A stretch of DNA of 29,663 nt from CAYPHA01 sp964410215 (GCA_964410215.1 CAYPHA010000059.1:1-29663); one strand, 5' to 3'; numbered from the stretch's first letter, positions 1-8,527 are shown. Numbers and translations: made by a program. The notes: a model not told the origin generated them from the letters alone.

Positions 1-966
1 GCTGACCGAATGCCAGTCACGTTTGATCAGCGTCTCCCCGCAGGAGGGGCAAAACGTGGTCTGGGCCTCCGGATCATGTATATTGCCCACATAACAATAA
101 TGGAGCCCTTCCTCCATGGCGATGTCACGGGCCGTTTTTAAGGTCTGTGCCGGGGTGGACGGTTTGTCATTCATGCGGAAGTCCGGATGAAAGGCCGTGA
201 AATGTAATGGTACAGACGGCCCCAGCTCCCTGACAATCCAGCGGCACATCTCGCGAATTTCGACGGGATCATCGTTCTCACCGGGGATGAGCAGGGTGGT
301 GATCTCCAGCCACACTGAAGTTTCGTGCCTGATCCAGATGAGCGTATCCAGCACGTCAGCCAGGTGGGCGGACGTCAATTTATGATAAAACCGGTCCGTA
401 AACGCTTTGAGATCCACGTTGGCGGCATCGATACATTCATACACCTCCTTACGCGCTTCCCGGTCGATATAGCCGTTGGTGACCATGACGGTTTTGATGT
501 TCTCCTCCCGGGCCCGGCGAGAGATATCGATGACGTATTCCCCGAAAATTGTGGGATCGTTATAAGTGAAAGCGATCGACGGCGTTTTATAACGAACCGC
601 CAGCTGGACGACCTGCTCCGGTGTGGCCGTCTGTGAAGAAACCTGGTCCAGCTTTGCTTTACTCATGGACCAGTTCTGACAGAATTTACAGCCCAGGTTA
701 CACCCCGCCGTTCCAAAACTCAGGATGGTCGATCCGGGATAAAAATGGTGTAATGGTTTCTTTTCAATGGGGTCGATGCCGAAGCCGGTGGGATGGCCGT
801 AAGCGATGCTGTAAAGCATGCCATCCATGTTTTTACGAACGTAGCAGAAACCCGCCTGTCCGGGGCCTATCCGGCAATAACGCGGGCATAACGTGCATCT
901 GATTTTACCGTCCTGATCAGTATGCCACCACCGGGCGAGATGACCCGTGCGTTTTTCCGTTTCCAT
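1..966 (-). CDS. amrS: AmmeMemoRadiSam-system radical SAM enzyme AmrS (3' end cut by window)
   Basis: Radical SAM protein of the pyruvate-formate-lyase-activase-like group that travels with Memo and AMMECR1 proteins; the substrate of this group is not settled. I translated the minus strand from the ATG at 966; the frame stays open for 322 codons to the window edge, so only a short C-terminus is missing. Residues 24-41 carry a cysteine-rich N-terminal motif (CTLCPRYC, then GFC). The 4Fe-4S/SAM triad CNLGCKFC is at 89-96. Near the end CPSCG is a second possible metal site. An AGGA lies 8 bases before the ATG. It is transcribed away from the kinase genes at 1147. Its Memo and AMMECR1 partners would have to lie left of the window and cannot be checked here. 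Confidence 0.9.
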   Translation of the reverse strand, partial: METEKRTGHLARWWHTDQDGKIRCTLCPRYCRIGPGQAGFCYVRKNMDGMLYSIAYGHPTGFGIDPIEKKPLHHFYPGSTILSFGTAGCNLGCKFCQNWSMSKAKLDQVSSQTATPEQVVQLAVRYKTPSIAFTYNDPTIFGEYVIDISRRAREENIKTVMVTNGYIDREARKEVYECIDAANVDLKAFTDRFYHKLTSAHLADVLDTLIWIRHETSVWLEITTLLIPGENDDPVEIREMCRWIVRELGPSVPLHFTAFHPDFRMNDKPSTPAQTLKTARDIAMEEGLHYCYVGNIHDPEAQTTFCPSCGETLIKRDWHSVS

Positions 967-1146
967 TTTACTGATCCTAACTGATTTATTTTAATTGGAT
1001 TAGCACTTCCCGTGTTTTTTTCTAATATACTTAATCGAAAAAATAATATCCATTTTAGACGAAAAAAACTCAATACCGGTGAAGTGAAGCCGACAATTAG
1101 TTCTGTACACGGAAGTGAAGAACCAGGAACGGGAAAGAAATAATTT

Positions 1147-1374
1147 ATGTCGAAGTCAAAGGATATGATGCCGTCACCCCATACTTCTGAAGAGGAGTAT
1201 AAAAAACTGATGGAATTGCTGAGGGCACGCATTAATGTGCTGAATGCCTCCGTATTCCTTTTGGAGGATAACCTTGCTGACACGGATTATAAAACGAATT
1301 GTTATATAAAAAGAATTAACTCGGAACTGGAACGTATTCGCTCACTGATTATCAATGTACCGGAGTTCCATTAA
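1147..1374 (+). CDS. Small helical protein resembling a histidine-kinase dimerisation hairpin without its histidine
   Basis: 75 residues, function unknown. After a short polar N-terminus, residues 16-70 read as two amphipathic helices (LLRARINVLNASVFLLEDNL, a short turn, then YIKRINSELERIRSLI). This pattern resembles the DHp/HisKA hairpin of sensor kinases, but the position where H-E/N would sit reads N-V-L-N, so there is no phospho-accepting histidine. It has no signal peptide or membrane segment. A purine-rich ribosome site (GGAACGGGAAAG) precedes the ATG. The next gene, 30 bases downstream on the same strand, is a REC-histidine kinase, so the two are probably cotranscribed and may interact. 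The resemblance to DHp is my reading of the pattern, not a database match. Confidence 0.65.
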   Translation: MSKSKDMMPSPHTSEEEYKKLMELLRARINVLNASVFLLEDNLADTDYKTNCYIKRINSELERIRSLIINVPEFH

Positions 1375-1404
1375 TGATTTCTGCGCTTGTTGGAATGACT
1401 GGAA

Positions 1405-2574
1405 ATGGAAATGGATTTTAATGATATCAACATACTTCTCATAGAGGATGAACCGGAAGTCCGTGAAAGCTATATGGATATGCTGGACCTCCTCGGTTTT
1501 CAGGCGGATTGTGCTGAAAACGGTAAAGCCGGACTGGAAAAACTGCGTCAGAAGGATTACAACATCATCCTGACCGACCTCAATATGCCCGTAATGGACG
1601 GTATGGAAACCCTGAAGCGGGCGAAAAAACTGAAGCCGCTCGTCGAGGTGATCGTCATTACCGGTTTTGCCACAATCGAGAATGCCATCAGCGCCATGAA
1701 AGAAGGCGCTTTTGATTATATTATGAAACCGGTATCACTGGAACATGTTAAAATTGTGCTGAGCCGCTGCGTGCACCAGATCCGTTCCAGCCGTGAAAAT
1801 AAAATGCTCAAGGATACCAACGCCCGCCTCAGTGAACTGAATGAGCTGAAAAACAAGTTTATTACGATTACCAACCATGAGCTGCGAACCCCTCTGGCGG
1901 TATTGAAGGGCTATTTCGACCTCGTCGATATGTACGTGGAAGAATCCAATAATGAGGAGTTGGGTGAATATGTGAGTATCATTTCCAATACGCTGGATGA
2001 AATGATTGAGATGGTTGAAAGTATGCACGACCTTTCCGGCTTTTATAAAGCGATGAAGAATTTTGAGAACCGGCAAGTGGATGTTAACGACGTGCTGCAG
2101 AGTGTCCATAAAGATCTGAAGCTCCTTTTTGAGAATCGTCAGATTAATTTTACGGTTGTTCCTGACAAGCGGCCGGTCCCGGTCATGGCGGATACCGTTT
2201 TACTGAAACGTGCTATCCGGGAGCTGGCCCAGAATGCCCTCAAATTTACCAATGAGGGAGGGACGGTCGATATACGTGTAAAATCCATTCCGATGGAAAA
2301 AAAGGTTTATGTAATGGTGCAGGATACCGGGATCGGTATTCCGACGGATAAAATGGAACTGATATTTGAGCCGTTTTATGAAGTACAGGACGTGATGCAT
2401 CATACGACATCCAAGACGGAATTCATGGGCGGCGGAATCGGGGTCGGTCTCTCCCTGGCGAAAGAGATTCTCGGAACCTGTAATGGTGAGATTGCAGTGG
2501 AAAGCGCACCGGGAAAAGGAAGTTTGTTTACCGTTATGCTACCCTTATATATGAACGGTCAGGAATCCGCATAG
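1405..2574 (+). CDS. Response-regulator/histidine-kinase fusion (REC-HisKA-HATPase)
   Basis: Cytoplasmic two-component signalling protein of 389 residues. An N-terminal receiver domain (about 8-122) has acidic E14/D15, phospho-acceptor D58 in TDLNMPVMDG, T86 and K108 in MKP. A short coiled linker leads to a HisKA domain with the phosphorylated H158 in NHELRTPL. The HATPase domain has N277 in the N-box, DTGIGIP at 307-313 and a glycine-rich GGGIGVGLSLAK at 342-353. There is no membrane segment and no DNA-binding output, so it probably receives phosphate or a protein signal through REC and passes phosphate to a regulator elsewhere. The ATG at 1405 is the longest start; the ATG at 1411 is nearly as good (GGAA 6 bases upstream). 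It follows a small helical protein and ends before a hairpin. Confidence 0.95.
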   Translation: MEMDFNDINILLIEDEPEVRESYMDMLDLLGFQADCAENGKAGLEKLRQKDYNIILTDLNMPVMDGMETLKRAKKLKPLVEVIVITGFATIENAISAMKEGAFDYIMKPVSLEHVKIVLSRCVHQIRSSRENKMLKDTNARLSELNELKNKFITITNHELRTPLAVLKGYFDLVDMYVEESNNEELGEYVSIISNTLDEMIEMVESMHDLSGFYKAMKNFENRQVDVNDVLQSVHKDLKLLFENRQINFTVVPDKRPVPVMADTVLLKRAIRELAQNALKFTNEGGTVDIRVKSIPMEKKVYVMVQDTGIGIPTDKMELIFEPFYEVQDVMHHTTSKTEFMGGGIGVGLSLAKEILGTCNGEIAVESAPGKGSLFTVMLPLYMNGQESA

Positions 2575-2598
2575 TAAGAACGACACCCCTAAACAAAT

Positions 2599-2633
2599 GA
2601 CAGGGTCCTGCATCCGGCATGCGGGTCCCTGTC
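2599..2633. terminator. Hairpin between convergent genes, likely bidirectional terminator
   Basis: Stem starting gacaggg and closing ccctgtc, continuing through one mismatch to gca/tgc around a small loop. It sits between the kinase stop (2574, rightward) and the PfkB-family kinase stop (2640, leftward). Read leftwards it is followed by atttgttt; read rightwards the following T-run is weaker (tgcgtttc). Confidence 0.6.
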
Positions 2634-2639
2634 TGCGTT

Positions 2640-3539
2640 TCAGAAGGATGTCAGGTCCTTGAACATGGCGTACCGCTCTTCAAGTCTTTCCGGTGTGAGT
2701 TGAATAAGTTTCTTAAAACTGAAATCTTCAACGGTGAAGGACGCGATCGTGCTGCCGGCGATGATGGCCTTCCGCAGCGTGCTGTCTTCCAGATTGCCTT
2801 CACGGGCGATATATCCCAGAAATCCGCCGGCAAAACTGTCGCCGGCACCGGTTGGATCGATGACTTTGGCGAGCGGATAGGCCGGTGCAAAAAAGAAGCG
2901 GTCGTTATGATACAACAGGGCACCGTGCTGCCCTTTTTTAACGACCAGTGCCTGAGGCCCCCAGGATGCAATTTCCCTGATAGCCAGAATCAGATTGGGG
3001 ATTCCGGAAAGCTCCATTGTTTCCTCATCATTGAGTATGAGGATATTCGTACGTTTGATGACCTCTTTTAACCGGGCCAGCTTACCGCTTATCCAGAAAT
3101 TCATCGTATCGAGAACGACCAGCCCGGGTTTGCGGATCTGGTCCAGCACTTTTAACTGCAGATCCGGATCAATATTGGCCAGGAATATATATTCCAGGTC
3201 CTGGTACTGTCTGGGTATAACCGGTTGAAAATTCTCAAAAACGTTCAGGAATGTAAACAGGGTATCCCTTTTGTTCAGGTCCACGTGATATCTTCCGCCC
3301 CATCGAAAAGTTTCACCACTATCCACGTACAATCCGTCGAAATTAACCGCCCGCTTTTTAAGGAATGAGAGATGGCTGGCATCGAAATCGGAACCGACGA
3401 CACCGACCACGTTGACGGGGCAGTAGAAGCTGGCCGCGGCGCTGAAATATAGGGCGGAACCGCCCGGTGAATCGTCCACTTTTCCGTAGCTTGTTTCCAC
3501 GCTGTCCAGGGCAATGGAACCTACAACAAGTATGCTCAT
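2640..3539 (-). CDS. PfkB-family carbohydrate/nucleoside kinase
   Basis: 299-residue ribokinase-type sugar kinase, cytoplasmic, transferring phosphate from ATP to a sugar or nucleoside hydroxyl. The substrate cannot be read from sequence. Visible family marks are the N-terminal PGGSA glycine motif (25-29), NDEE at 170-173 (the NxxE motif that helps bind metal-phosphate), and the C-terminal PfkB signature DPTGAGDSFAGGF at 228-240, with D234 as catalytic base and GAG as anion hole. Length is normal. A good AGGAG lies before the ATG. It starts 15 bases after the argS stop, so it is the last gene of the leftward LytR_C-rsfS-argS operon, and it ends just before a hairpin. A housekeeping or salvage role fits, but this is inferred from position only. 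Confidence 0.9.
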   Translation of the reverse strand: MSILVVGSIALDSVETSYGKVDDSPGGSALYFSAAASFYCPVNVVGVVGSDFDASHLSFLKKRAVNFDGLYVDSGETFRWGGRYHVDLNKRDTLFTFLNVFENFQPVIPRQYQDLEYIFLANIDPDLQLKVLDQIRKPGLVVLDTMNFWISGKLARLKEVIKRTNILILNDEETMELSGIPNLILAIREIASWGPQALVVKKGQHGALLYHNDRFFFAPAYPLAKVIDPTGAGDSFAGGFLGYIAREGNLEDSTLRKAIIAGSTIASFTVEDFSFKKLIQLTPERLEERYAMFKDLTSF

Positions 3540-3554
3540 GATAACTCCTGTTCT

Positions 3555-5189
3555 CTACATGCGTTCCGGTGCCGATATGCCGAGCAGGTTCAGGCCATTG
3601 GCAATGATCGTCCGTGTCGCCCGTATCAGCGCGATCCGGGCATGTGATAGTTTTAAGTCTTCCGTTATAACGCGTCGTTCGGTATAGAATTTATGAAACA
3701 GATTCGCGAGTTCGTAGAGATAATTGACCAGGCGATGGGGTTCGAAAAAGCGTGCGCTGTTTTCAACCGTTGACGGAAAATCGACCAGATGTTTGATCAG
3801 GTTCAGTTCTTCCTGGCTCTGCAGCAGTTCAAGATCGGCATCGCTATCCACATCGATGCCGCGTTCCGGCGCCAGGGCAATGATGCTGCAAATCCGGGCA
3901 TGGGCATATTGAATATAAAATACCGGGTTTTCATCAGACTGGGTCCGGGCAAGGGCCAGGTCGAAATTCAGATGGGAGTTCATGTGGCGCATCAGGAAAA
4001 AATAGCGTGTCACATCCACACCGACATCATCCATCAGCTCATCGAGTGTGACGAAATTGGCCTTGCGGGTGGACATTTTAACCTTTTCACCGCCCTCGGT
4101 CAGGGTGACGAACTGGTGGATCAGTACATGAATTTTAGAAACGTCATATCCCAGCGCTTTCACGCCGGCCAGCACATCGGGATAGGTGGCGATGTGATCG
4201 GCCCCGAAGATATCGATGACCATGTCAAAACCGCGGCGCATTTTCTCCACATGGTAGGCGGTATCGGGAAGCCGGTAGGTCGGCTCACCGCTGCTTTTCA
4301 CGATGACCCGGTCCTGCTCAAATCCAAGTTGGCTGGTTCGGAACCAGACGGCGCCGTCCCGGTCTTCCACCAGGCCTTTTTCACGAAGTCCCTCGATCGT
4401 CTGTTCAATTTTTCCCTCTTCGTAGAGGGTTTTTTCGTTATAGAAGACATCAAATTCGAAGCCAAGCCGTTTAATCGTCGCGCGGATCTGTTCGAAGATC
4501 ATCGCTTCGGCTTTTTCCTTGAAATAGTCGGTATCTTTATGGTTTTTATACACATCCCCTTCGGCTTCCTGAATGGAGCGGGCGATATCGATGATATATT
4601 CGCCCTGGTAATGATCCTCGGGGAATTCGACGGGTTCACCTAAAAGCTGCAGGTAACGGAGGCGGGCGGAGTTGCCCAGCATACGCATCTGCCGGCCCGC
4701 ATCATTGTAATAATACTCCCGGGTAACCGCGTATCCGACCGCTTCCATCAGGCGGGCAATCGTGTCACCGAGAACCGCACCGCGACCATGTCCGATCGTC
4801 AGGGGGCCGGTGGGGTTGGCGCTGACGAATTCGATCTGCACTTTATGGCCTTCCCCGACCCTGGAACGGCCGTAGGAGGAGCCGGTTGAAAGTATGCGCT
4901 GTAATTCTTCAAACAGTGGTCTGTTGGAAATGAAAAAATTGATGAAACCCGGTCCGGCGATTTCGATTTTCGATATATAGCGGGTATCATCGGGAAAAAA
5001 ATCGATGATGTCCTGTGCAATTTGCCGGGGGGCTTTTTTCAGGGATCCGGCAAGCTGCATAGCCAGGTTGGAGGAGAAATCACCGAATTCTTCTTCTTTC
5101 GGTTTTTGCAGGCTGACCTCCAGGTCGCCGATACCCTTATCCTGAAGAAAGGCTTCTAATTGTGTGGTTATATATTGTTCGATTGTCAT
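3555..5189 (-). CDS. argS: Arginyl-tRNA synthetase
   Basis: Class I aminoacyl-tRNA synthetase charging tRNA-Arg. At 544 residues it is the usual length. The N-terminal tRNA-D-loop-recognition domain covers about 1-90 (EEFGDFSSNLAMQLA). The HIGH-type motif is SANPTGPLTIGHGRG at 123-137, with threonine in place of the first histidine and H134 kept. KMSKS-type motif is KMSTR at 371-375. The C-terminal DALR anticodon-binding domain begins near 425 (YIQYAHARICSI). The ATG overlaps the rsfS stop in an ATGA junction, so translation is probably coupled. The PfkB-family kinase follows after 15 bases. Confidence 0.97.
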   Translation of the reverse strand: MTIEQYITTQLEAFLQDKGIGDLEVSLQKPKEEEFGDFSSNLAMQLAGSLKKAPRQIAQDIIDFFPDDTRYISKIEIAGPGFINFFISNRPLFEELQRILSTGSSYGRSRVGEGHKVQIEFVSANPTGPLTIGHGRGAVLGDTIARLMEAVGYAVTREYYYNDAGRQMRMLGNSARLRYLQLLGEPVEFPEDHYQGEYIIDIARSIQEAEGDVYKNHKDTDYFKEKAEAMIFEQIRATIKRLGFEFDVFYNEKTLYEEGKIEQTIEGLREKGLVEDRDGAVWFRTSQLGFEQDRVIVKSSGEPTYRLPDTAYHVEKMRRGFDMVIDIFGADHIATYPDVLAGVKALGYDVSKIHVLIHQFVTLTEGGEKVKMSTRKANFVTLDELMDDVGVDVTRYFFLMRHMNSHLNFDLALARTQSDENPVFYIQYAHARICSIIALAPERGIDVDSDADLELLQSQEELNLIKHLVDFPSTVENSARFFEPHRLVNYLYELANLFHKFYTERRVITEDLKLSHARIALIRATRTIIANGLNLLGISAPERM

Positions 5190-5539
5190 GCTTCCTGTTC
5201 CGTAATGAATTCAATGGGGGCATCGGCCCAGAGCCGCTCAATGGCGTAATATTCCCGGGCGTCGCGTTGAAAAATATGGACAACGACATCGATGTAATCG
5301 AGCAGCACCCAGGTCAGGTGCTGATATCCTTCCTTATGGTAAACCGGGACGTCTTCATCCTTGAGTTCTTTTTCAATGTGATCGGCGATGGCCTTCACAT
5401 GAACATCGGAATTTCCGGAAATGATGACAAAATAGTCACCGATTCCTGTCAGCTCAGCAATGTCCATGGTTACAATCTGCTGACCTTTTTTGTCCAGGCC
5501 AAGTTCGACAATGCGGTTCATCAGGTCAGTTGAGGTCAA
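5186..5539 (-). CDS. rsfS: Ribosome silencing factor RsfS
   Basis: 117-residue member of the RsfS/Iojap family (PF02410), which binds ribosomal protein L14 on the 50S subunit and blocks subunit joining when nutrients run short. The conserved C-terminal block is visible: EGYQHLTWVLLDYIDVVVHI at about 70-89, and the FVIISGNSDVHVKAIADHI segment before it. The start is TTG at 5539: AAAGGAG lies 6 bases upstream, while the nearby ATG (5543) is out of frame and hits a stop after five codons. Its stop overlaps the argS start by four bases. The LytR_C protein lies 62 bases upstream in the same direction, a grouping seen in several bacteria. Confidence 0.94.
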   Translation of the reverse strand: MTSTDLMNRIVELGLDKKGQQIVTMDIAELTGIGDYFVIISGNSDVHVKAIADHIEKELKDEDVPVYHKEGYQHLTWVLLDYIDVVVHIFQRDAREYYAIERLWADAPIEFITEQEA

Positions 5540-5601
5540 TCATTGCTCCTTTCATCGCGTCATGGCTGTATTTTTTACACAGGAGAGGGATACACATGGT
5601 A

Positions 5602-6231
5602 TTACTGTCGGTCTTTAAATATCTCTAATGAAGCGTAATCTTTACCGATGATGATGGTGATGTCGGCAATAGGTGACGGATTTTCATAGGTTTCGACGCG
5701 GCTGTAATCCACTCCCATCGCGTCTCCCAGTTTTCGTGCCTGGTCGATTTGTCCAATCTGGTCAACAAGGCGGGTCTGTTCCACATCCCACTTCGGTTTA
5801 CCACCTTCGATGTAATTACCCATGTTGACGACATCGTAATTGGCTTCACGCAGTTTATCGGCCAGAAATTTGGCAATACCCGATTCGCCGCAGCCATTGA
5901 GGACTTCGACCTGGATCATTTCCGGAATCGGAGTCCGGTATTCGGCTGCCGGTTCGGGTTCCTCTTCAACGGGGAACTGCCGTGTGTCGTTCTCTTCAGC
6001 CAGTATTTCGCTGTCATCAGATTCCGGCCAGAGCGATGTCAGCAATGGGTAGAGATAGGCGGTTCCTGCGTAAATAATTCCTGCCAGCACAATCAATAAA
6101 ATAAAATTACGGAATAGCTTCGAAAATGACGTTTTTTTCTTGGGGTAGGCAGGATAGGAGACCGTAGAGCGTTTCTTTTTCTGAATCGTCTGTGTGTTGT
6201 ATCGTCTGCGATGTCTCAAAGTCTGGTGCAA
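5602..6231 (-). CDS. Membrane-anchored LytR C-terminal-domain protein
   Basis: About 209 residues. The basic N-terminus (RHRRR, KKKR, PKKK) is followed by one membrane segment at about 43-66 and an acidic spacer (SDDSEILAEENDT). A LytR_C domain (PF13399) covers about 106-200, beginning IQVEVLNGCGESGIA and ending DITIIIGKDY. The LCP catalytic domain of true LytR proteins is absent, so this is a stand-alone LytR_C protein, probably displayed on the outer face of the inner membrane; its biochemical role is unknown. The listed start is TTG at 6231, which abuts AGGGAGA with no spacing; the TTG at 6219 is better placed. It heads the operon with rsfS, argS and the PfkB-family kinase, yet begins only about 17 bases after a strong terminator. 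Confidence 0.85.
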   Translation of the reverse strand: MHQTLRHRRRYNTQTIQKKKRSTVSYPAYPKKKTSFSKLFRNFILLIVLAGIIYAGTAYLYPLLTSLWPESDDSEILAEENDTRQFPVEEEPEPAAEYRTPIPEMIQVEVLNGCGESGIAKFLADKLREANYDVVNMGNYIEGGKPKWDVEQTRLVDQIGQIDQARKLGDAMGVDYSRVETYENPSPIADITIIIGKDYASLEIFKDRQ

Positions 6232-6247
6232 TCTCCCTGCAAATTTT

Positions 6248-6285
6248 CAAAAAAATAACCGGGCGGTTGGTGCTCCGCCCGGTTA
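6248..6285 (-). terminator. Rho-independent terminator of the exported-protein gene at 6307-6780
   Basis: Perfect 11-bp stem taaccgggcgg / ccgcccggtta with an 8-base loop, followed on the minus strand by seven T residues. It lies 22 bases after the stop of the leftward gene at 6307-6780. Confidence 0.9.
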
Positions 6286-6306
6286 CTGACGTTCTCTCAT
6301 CATTTT

Positions 6307-6780
6307 TTAATCAAAACGGTTGTAGCGCATCCTGCTCTCATACGGGCTGTAATAATAGTAAGGGCTGGATTCGATGCGCAGCATTAAATTGGTCTTTTCA
6401 CTGACCTTATAGTTCAGTTCGGCACCGCCGAAAAACATAGGCTCATTCAGCCCGCTGTTCTCTCCGAAAGTGTGATACGGACTGCTCATGATACCGAGAC
6501 GTGTTTTCAGAAACAGTTTTTCCGACAGTTTGAAATCAATGGCATTCATGTAGGTATTCATAAGCATGCTGTTACCGCCGCCACCGGAAAAACCCATGGA
6601 AAAGGAATGACGCATCTGCATGCGGGAAGGATCGAAAATGCCCATCAGGAAATTGTTGGCCGGCTGGGATATGGATTCCGAAATATCCGGTTTGACCAGG
6701 TCGCGCTTCAACTGACTGAATGCGGTTGATGGCAGTACAAATAAAAGGCTGAGAAAAACGACGCTTATGGTTTTTTTCAT
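6307..6780 (-). CDS. Small exported protein of unknown function
   Basis: 157 residues with a clear Sec signal peptide (MKK, hydrophobic core, cleavage probably after STAFS near residue 22). The mature part is rich in Gly, Ser, Met and Tyr (FSMGFSGGGGNSMLMNTYM; ESSPYYYYSPYESR) with alternating strands such as KLFLKTRLGIM and TNLMLRIESSPYY. This suggests a small outer-membrane or periplasmic beta protein. I do not recognise the family. AGGGG lies 9 bases before the ATG. A possible promoter upstream is TTGATT, 17 bases, TAACTT. It is monocistronic: panC ends about 70 bases upstream and a strong terminator follows. Confidence 0.75.
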   Translation of the reverse strand: MKKTISVVFLSLLFVLPSTAFSQLKRDLVKPDISESISQPANNFLMGIFDPSRMQMRHSFSMGFSGGGGNSMLMNTYMNAIDFKLSEKLFLKTRLGIMSSPYHTFGENSGLNEPMFFGGAELNYKVSEKTNLMLRIESSPYYYYSPYESRMRYNRFD

Positions 6781-6849
6781 AGTAATAATCCCCTGACTGA
6801 TTGGCTAAAGTTATTAATTCATCGGCTTCAAATCAATACTTGATATATA

Positions 6850-7731
6850 TTAACGATCTTGTGAGCCAATGGGTTCCTGATTTCTTTTCAGGATACAGTT
6901 ATCAATCAGACGGGCCTTGCCGAAATGAACGGCCAGGGCGATCAGAATATCTCCCTTTTCCGAAAAGGATGGGGTCAGATCAACCGTATTGACAATTTCA
7001 ATATAATCGATCCTGCCGGATGATTCGGAAGTGATCATGGCTTCCATTTTCGATCTGATATCATCGAAATCACGGTTCCCGTTCTCGAACGCCGAACGGG
7101 CCATCCGGAGGCTTTTATACAAAACGGGCGCTTCCTGCCGTTCCCGGGGTGTCAGGTATTTATTGCGGGAACTCATGGCCAGTCCGTCGGCCTCTCTTAT
7201 GGTTGGTGCCGTAATAATACCGACATCCATGTTGAGATCTTCGGTCATCCGCCGGATTATAATTGATTGCTGGGCATCTTTCTGTCCGAAAACAGCCACA
7301 TCCGGCCGGACAATATTGAAGAGTTTAAGCACGATGGTGGTTACCCCTCTGAAATGAACGGGGCGTGAGATGCCGCAGAGGCGTTCGGAAAGTTCTTCGA
7401 CCTTCACGAAGGTTTTATGTTCAGCCGGGTACATCTCTTCAACGGAAGGATAGAAAATACAGGCGGTTCCCTCCTGTTCGCAATGCAGATGGTCCCGCTC
7501 AAAATCTCTCGGATAGCGTTCCAGGTCTTCACCAGGTGCAAACTGTGTGGGATTTACAAAGATACTCACTACCACCCGGTCACTCTGTTTCCGGGCTTCG
7601 CGGATCAGGCTGAGGTGCCCTTCGTGGAGATACCCCATGGTCGGGACAAGTCCAATGGAATAACCGACTTGGCGTGTTTCAAGGGACCAGGCGCGCATGC
7701 CGGAAATGGAATCAATAACTTTCATCGTCAT
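6850..7731 (-). CDS. panC: Pantothenate synthetase (pantoate-beta-alanine ligase)
   Basis: Condenses pantoate with beta-alanine using ATP, the last step of vitamin B5 synthesis. At 293 residues it is of family length. The class I-like nucleotide-binding HIGH motif is PTMGYLHEGHLSL at 30-42, the pantoate-site block is SIFVNPTQF at 56-64, GQKDAQQ is at 149-155, and the KMSKS equivalent is AMSSRNKYL at 185-193. The start at 7731 lies inside the end of panB (about 20 bases overlap); the next ATG, two codons on (7725), gives MKVID, which is the usual N-terminus. There is no clear Shine-Dalgarno, consistent with coupling to panB. panD is not in the window. Confidence 0.97.
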   Translation of the reverse strand: MTMKVIDSISGMRAWSLETRQVGYSIGLVPTMGYLHEGHLSLIREARKQSDRVVVSIFVNPTQFAPGEDLERYPRDFERDHLHCEQEGTACIFYPSVEEMYPAEHKTFVKVEELSERLCGISRPVHFRGVTTIVLKLFNIVRPDVAVFGQKDAQQSIIIRRMTEDLNMDVGIITAPTIREADGLAMSSRNKYLTPRERQEAPVLYKSLRMARSAFENGNRDFDDIRSKMEAMITSESSGRIDYIEIVNTVDLTPSFSEKGDILIALAVHFGKARLIDNCILKRNQEPIGSQDR

Positions 7732-8527
7732 TGGGGAAACGGTGGTTTTTTACGTCTTCGATATATTCCAGGAACGCTTCGCGCATGGTTCGTCCCAGTT
7801 CCGCGTACCGGCGTACGAATTTCGGTTTGAATTTGGTGTATAATCCCAGCATATCGTGGCTGACCAGTACCTGTCCGTCACAACCGGGGCCGGCGCCGAT
7901 GCCGATGGTGGGGATATCGATGGAAGCCGATATGTTTTTAGCCAGATCGGAAGGGATTTTTTCAAGAACGATCGAAAAAACACCGGCTTCCTGCAGGAGG
8001 CGTGCGTCACGCAAAAGAATTTCTGCCGCGTCTTCTTCCTTGCCGCGGAGGCCGTATCCGCCGAACTGGTGTATCGATTGCGGTGTCAGTCCCAGGTGAC
8101 CCATAACCGGTATGCCATAGGCCACCAGCTTTTCCACGAGGGGGGCGACGATTTTTCCGCCTTCGATTTTCACGGCTTCGGCCCCGCCCTCTTTGAGAAA
8201 ACGCCCGGCGTTTGTGACGGCCGCCGCGGTATCCGCCTGGTAGGAGAGAAAGGGCATATCAGCCACCAGCAGGGCTCTTTTAACGCCTTTTTTAACCGAT
8301 TGTGTGTACAGAAGCATTTCCTTCATGGAAACGGACAGGGTGTTTTCGTGACCGCCCATTACCATCCCGCCGGAGTCGCCGACAAGAATGATGTCAATTC
8401 CGCTTTCATCGAGAATTTCTGCCATCAAAACGTCGTAAGCGGTCAGCATGGTGATTGGTTCACCATGGGATTTCATGCGGGTTACGATAGGAACGGTAAT
8501 TTTTTTGTATTCTTTGAATACAGACAT
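7712..8527 (-). CDS. panB: 3-methyl-2-oxobutanoate hydroxymethyltransferase (ketopantoate hydroxymethyltransferase)
   Basis: Transfers a hydroxymethyl group from methylenetetrahydrofolate to 2-oxoisovalerate, the first committed step of pantothenate synthesis. At 271 residues it is of normal length for this TIM-barrel family. Visible motifs are LTAYD (28-32), the metal-site block ILVGDSGGMVMGGHENTL at 47-64, where E61 sits where E. coli-type proteins have Asp, GHLGLTPQSIHQFGGYGLRG in the middle, and a LEKIP segment holding the probable catalytic glutamate. It is upstream of and overlaps panC, forming a two-gene pantothenate operon. A GGAT lies before the ATG. Confidence 0.97.
   Translation of the reverse strand: MSVFKEYKKITVPIVTRMKSHGEPITMLTAYDVLMAEILDESGIDIILVGDSGGMVMGGHENTLSVSMKEMLLYTQSVKKGVKRALLVADMPFLSYQADTAAAVTNAGRFLKEGGAEAVKIEGGKIVAPLVEKLVAYGIPVMGHLGLTPQSIHQFGGYGLRGKEEDAAEILLRDARLLQEAGVFSIVLEKIPSDLAKNISASIDIPTIGIGAGPGCDGQVLVSHDMLGLYTKFKPKFVRRYAELGRTMREAFLEYIEDVKNHRFPNDDESY

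Noticed and set aside
123..137. Thr in place of the first His of the HIGH motif in ArgS (residues 123-137 of the protein encoded at 3555-5189)
   Set aside because: The PLTxGHGR form occurs, as far as I recall, in other bacterial arginyl-tRNA synthetases; the rest of the enzyme is intact, so it is not evidence of inactivity.
3789..4643. Long open frame on the plus strand opposite argS
   Set aside because: It is antisense to a clear argS, shows no domain, and has no ribosome site; similar opposite-strand frames over mnmA, panB and lipA were left out for the same reason.
6829..6841. atcaa-tac-ttgat dyad upstream of the exported-protein gene, resembling an FNR box
   Set aside because: The half-sites are in the reverse order of TTGAT-N4-ATCAA and the spacing is wrong.
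8344..8347. Glu instead of Asp at a metal-ligand position of PanB (E61)
   Set aside because: GHE-type sequences are common in PanB of FCB-type bacteria; it is a family variant, not a defect.
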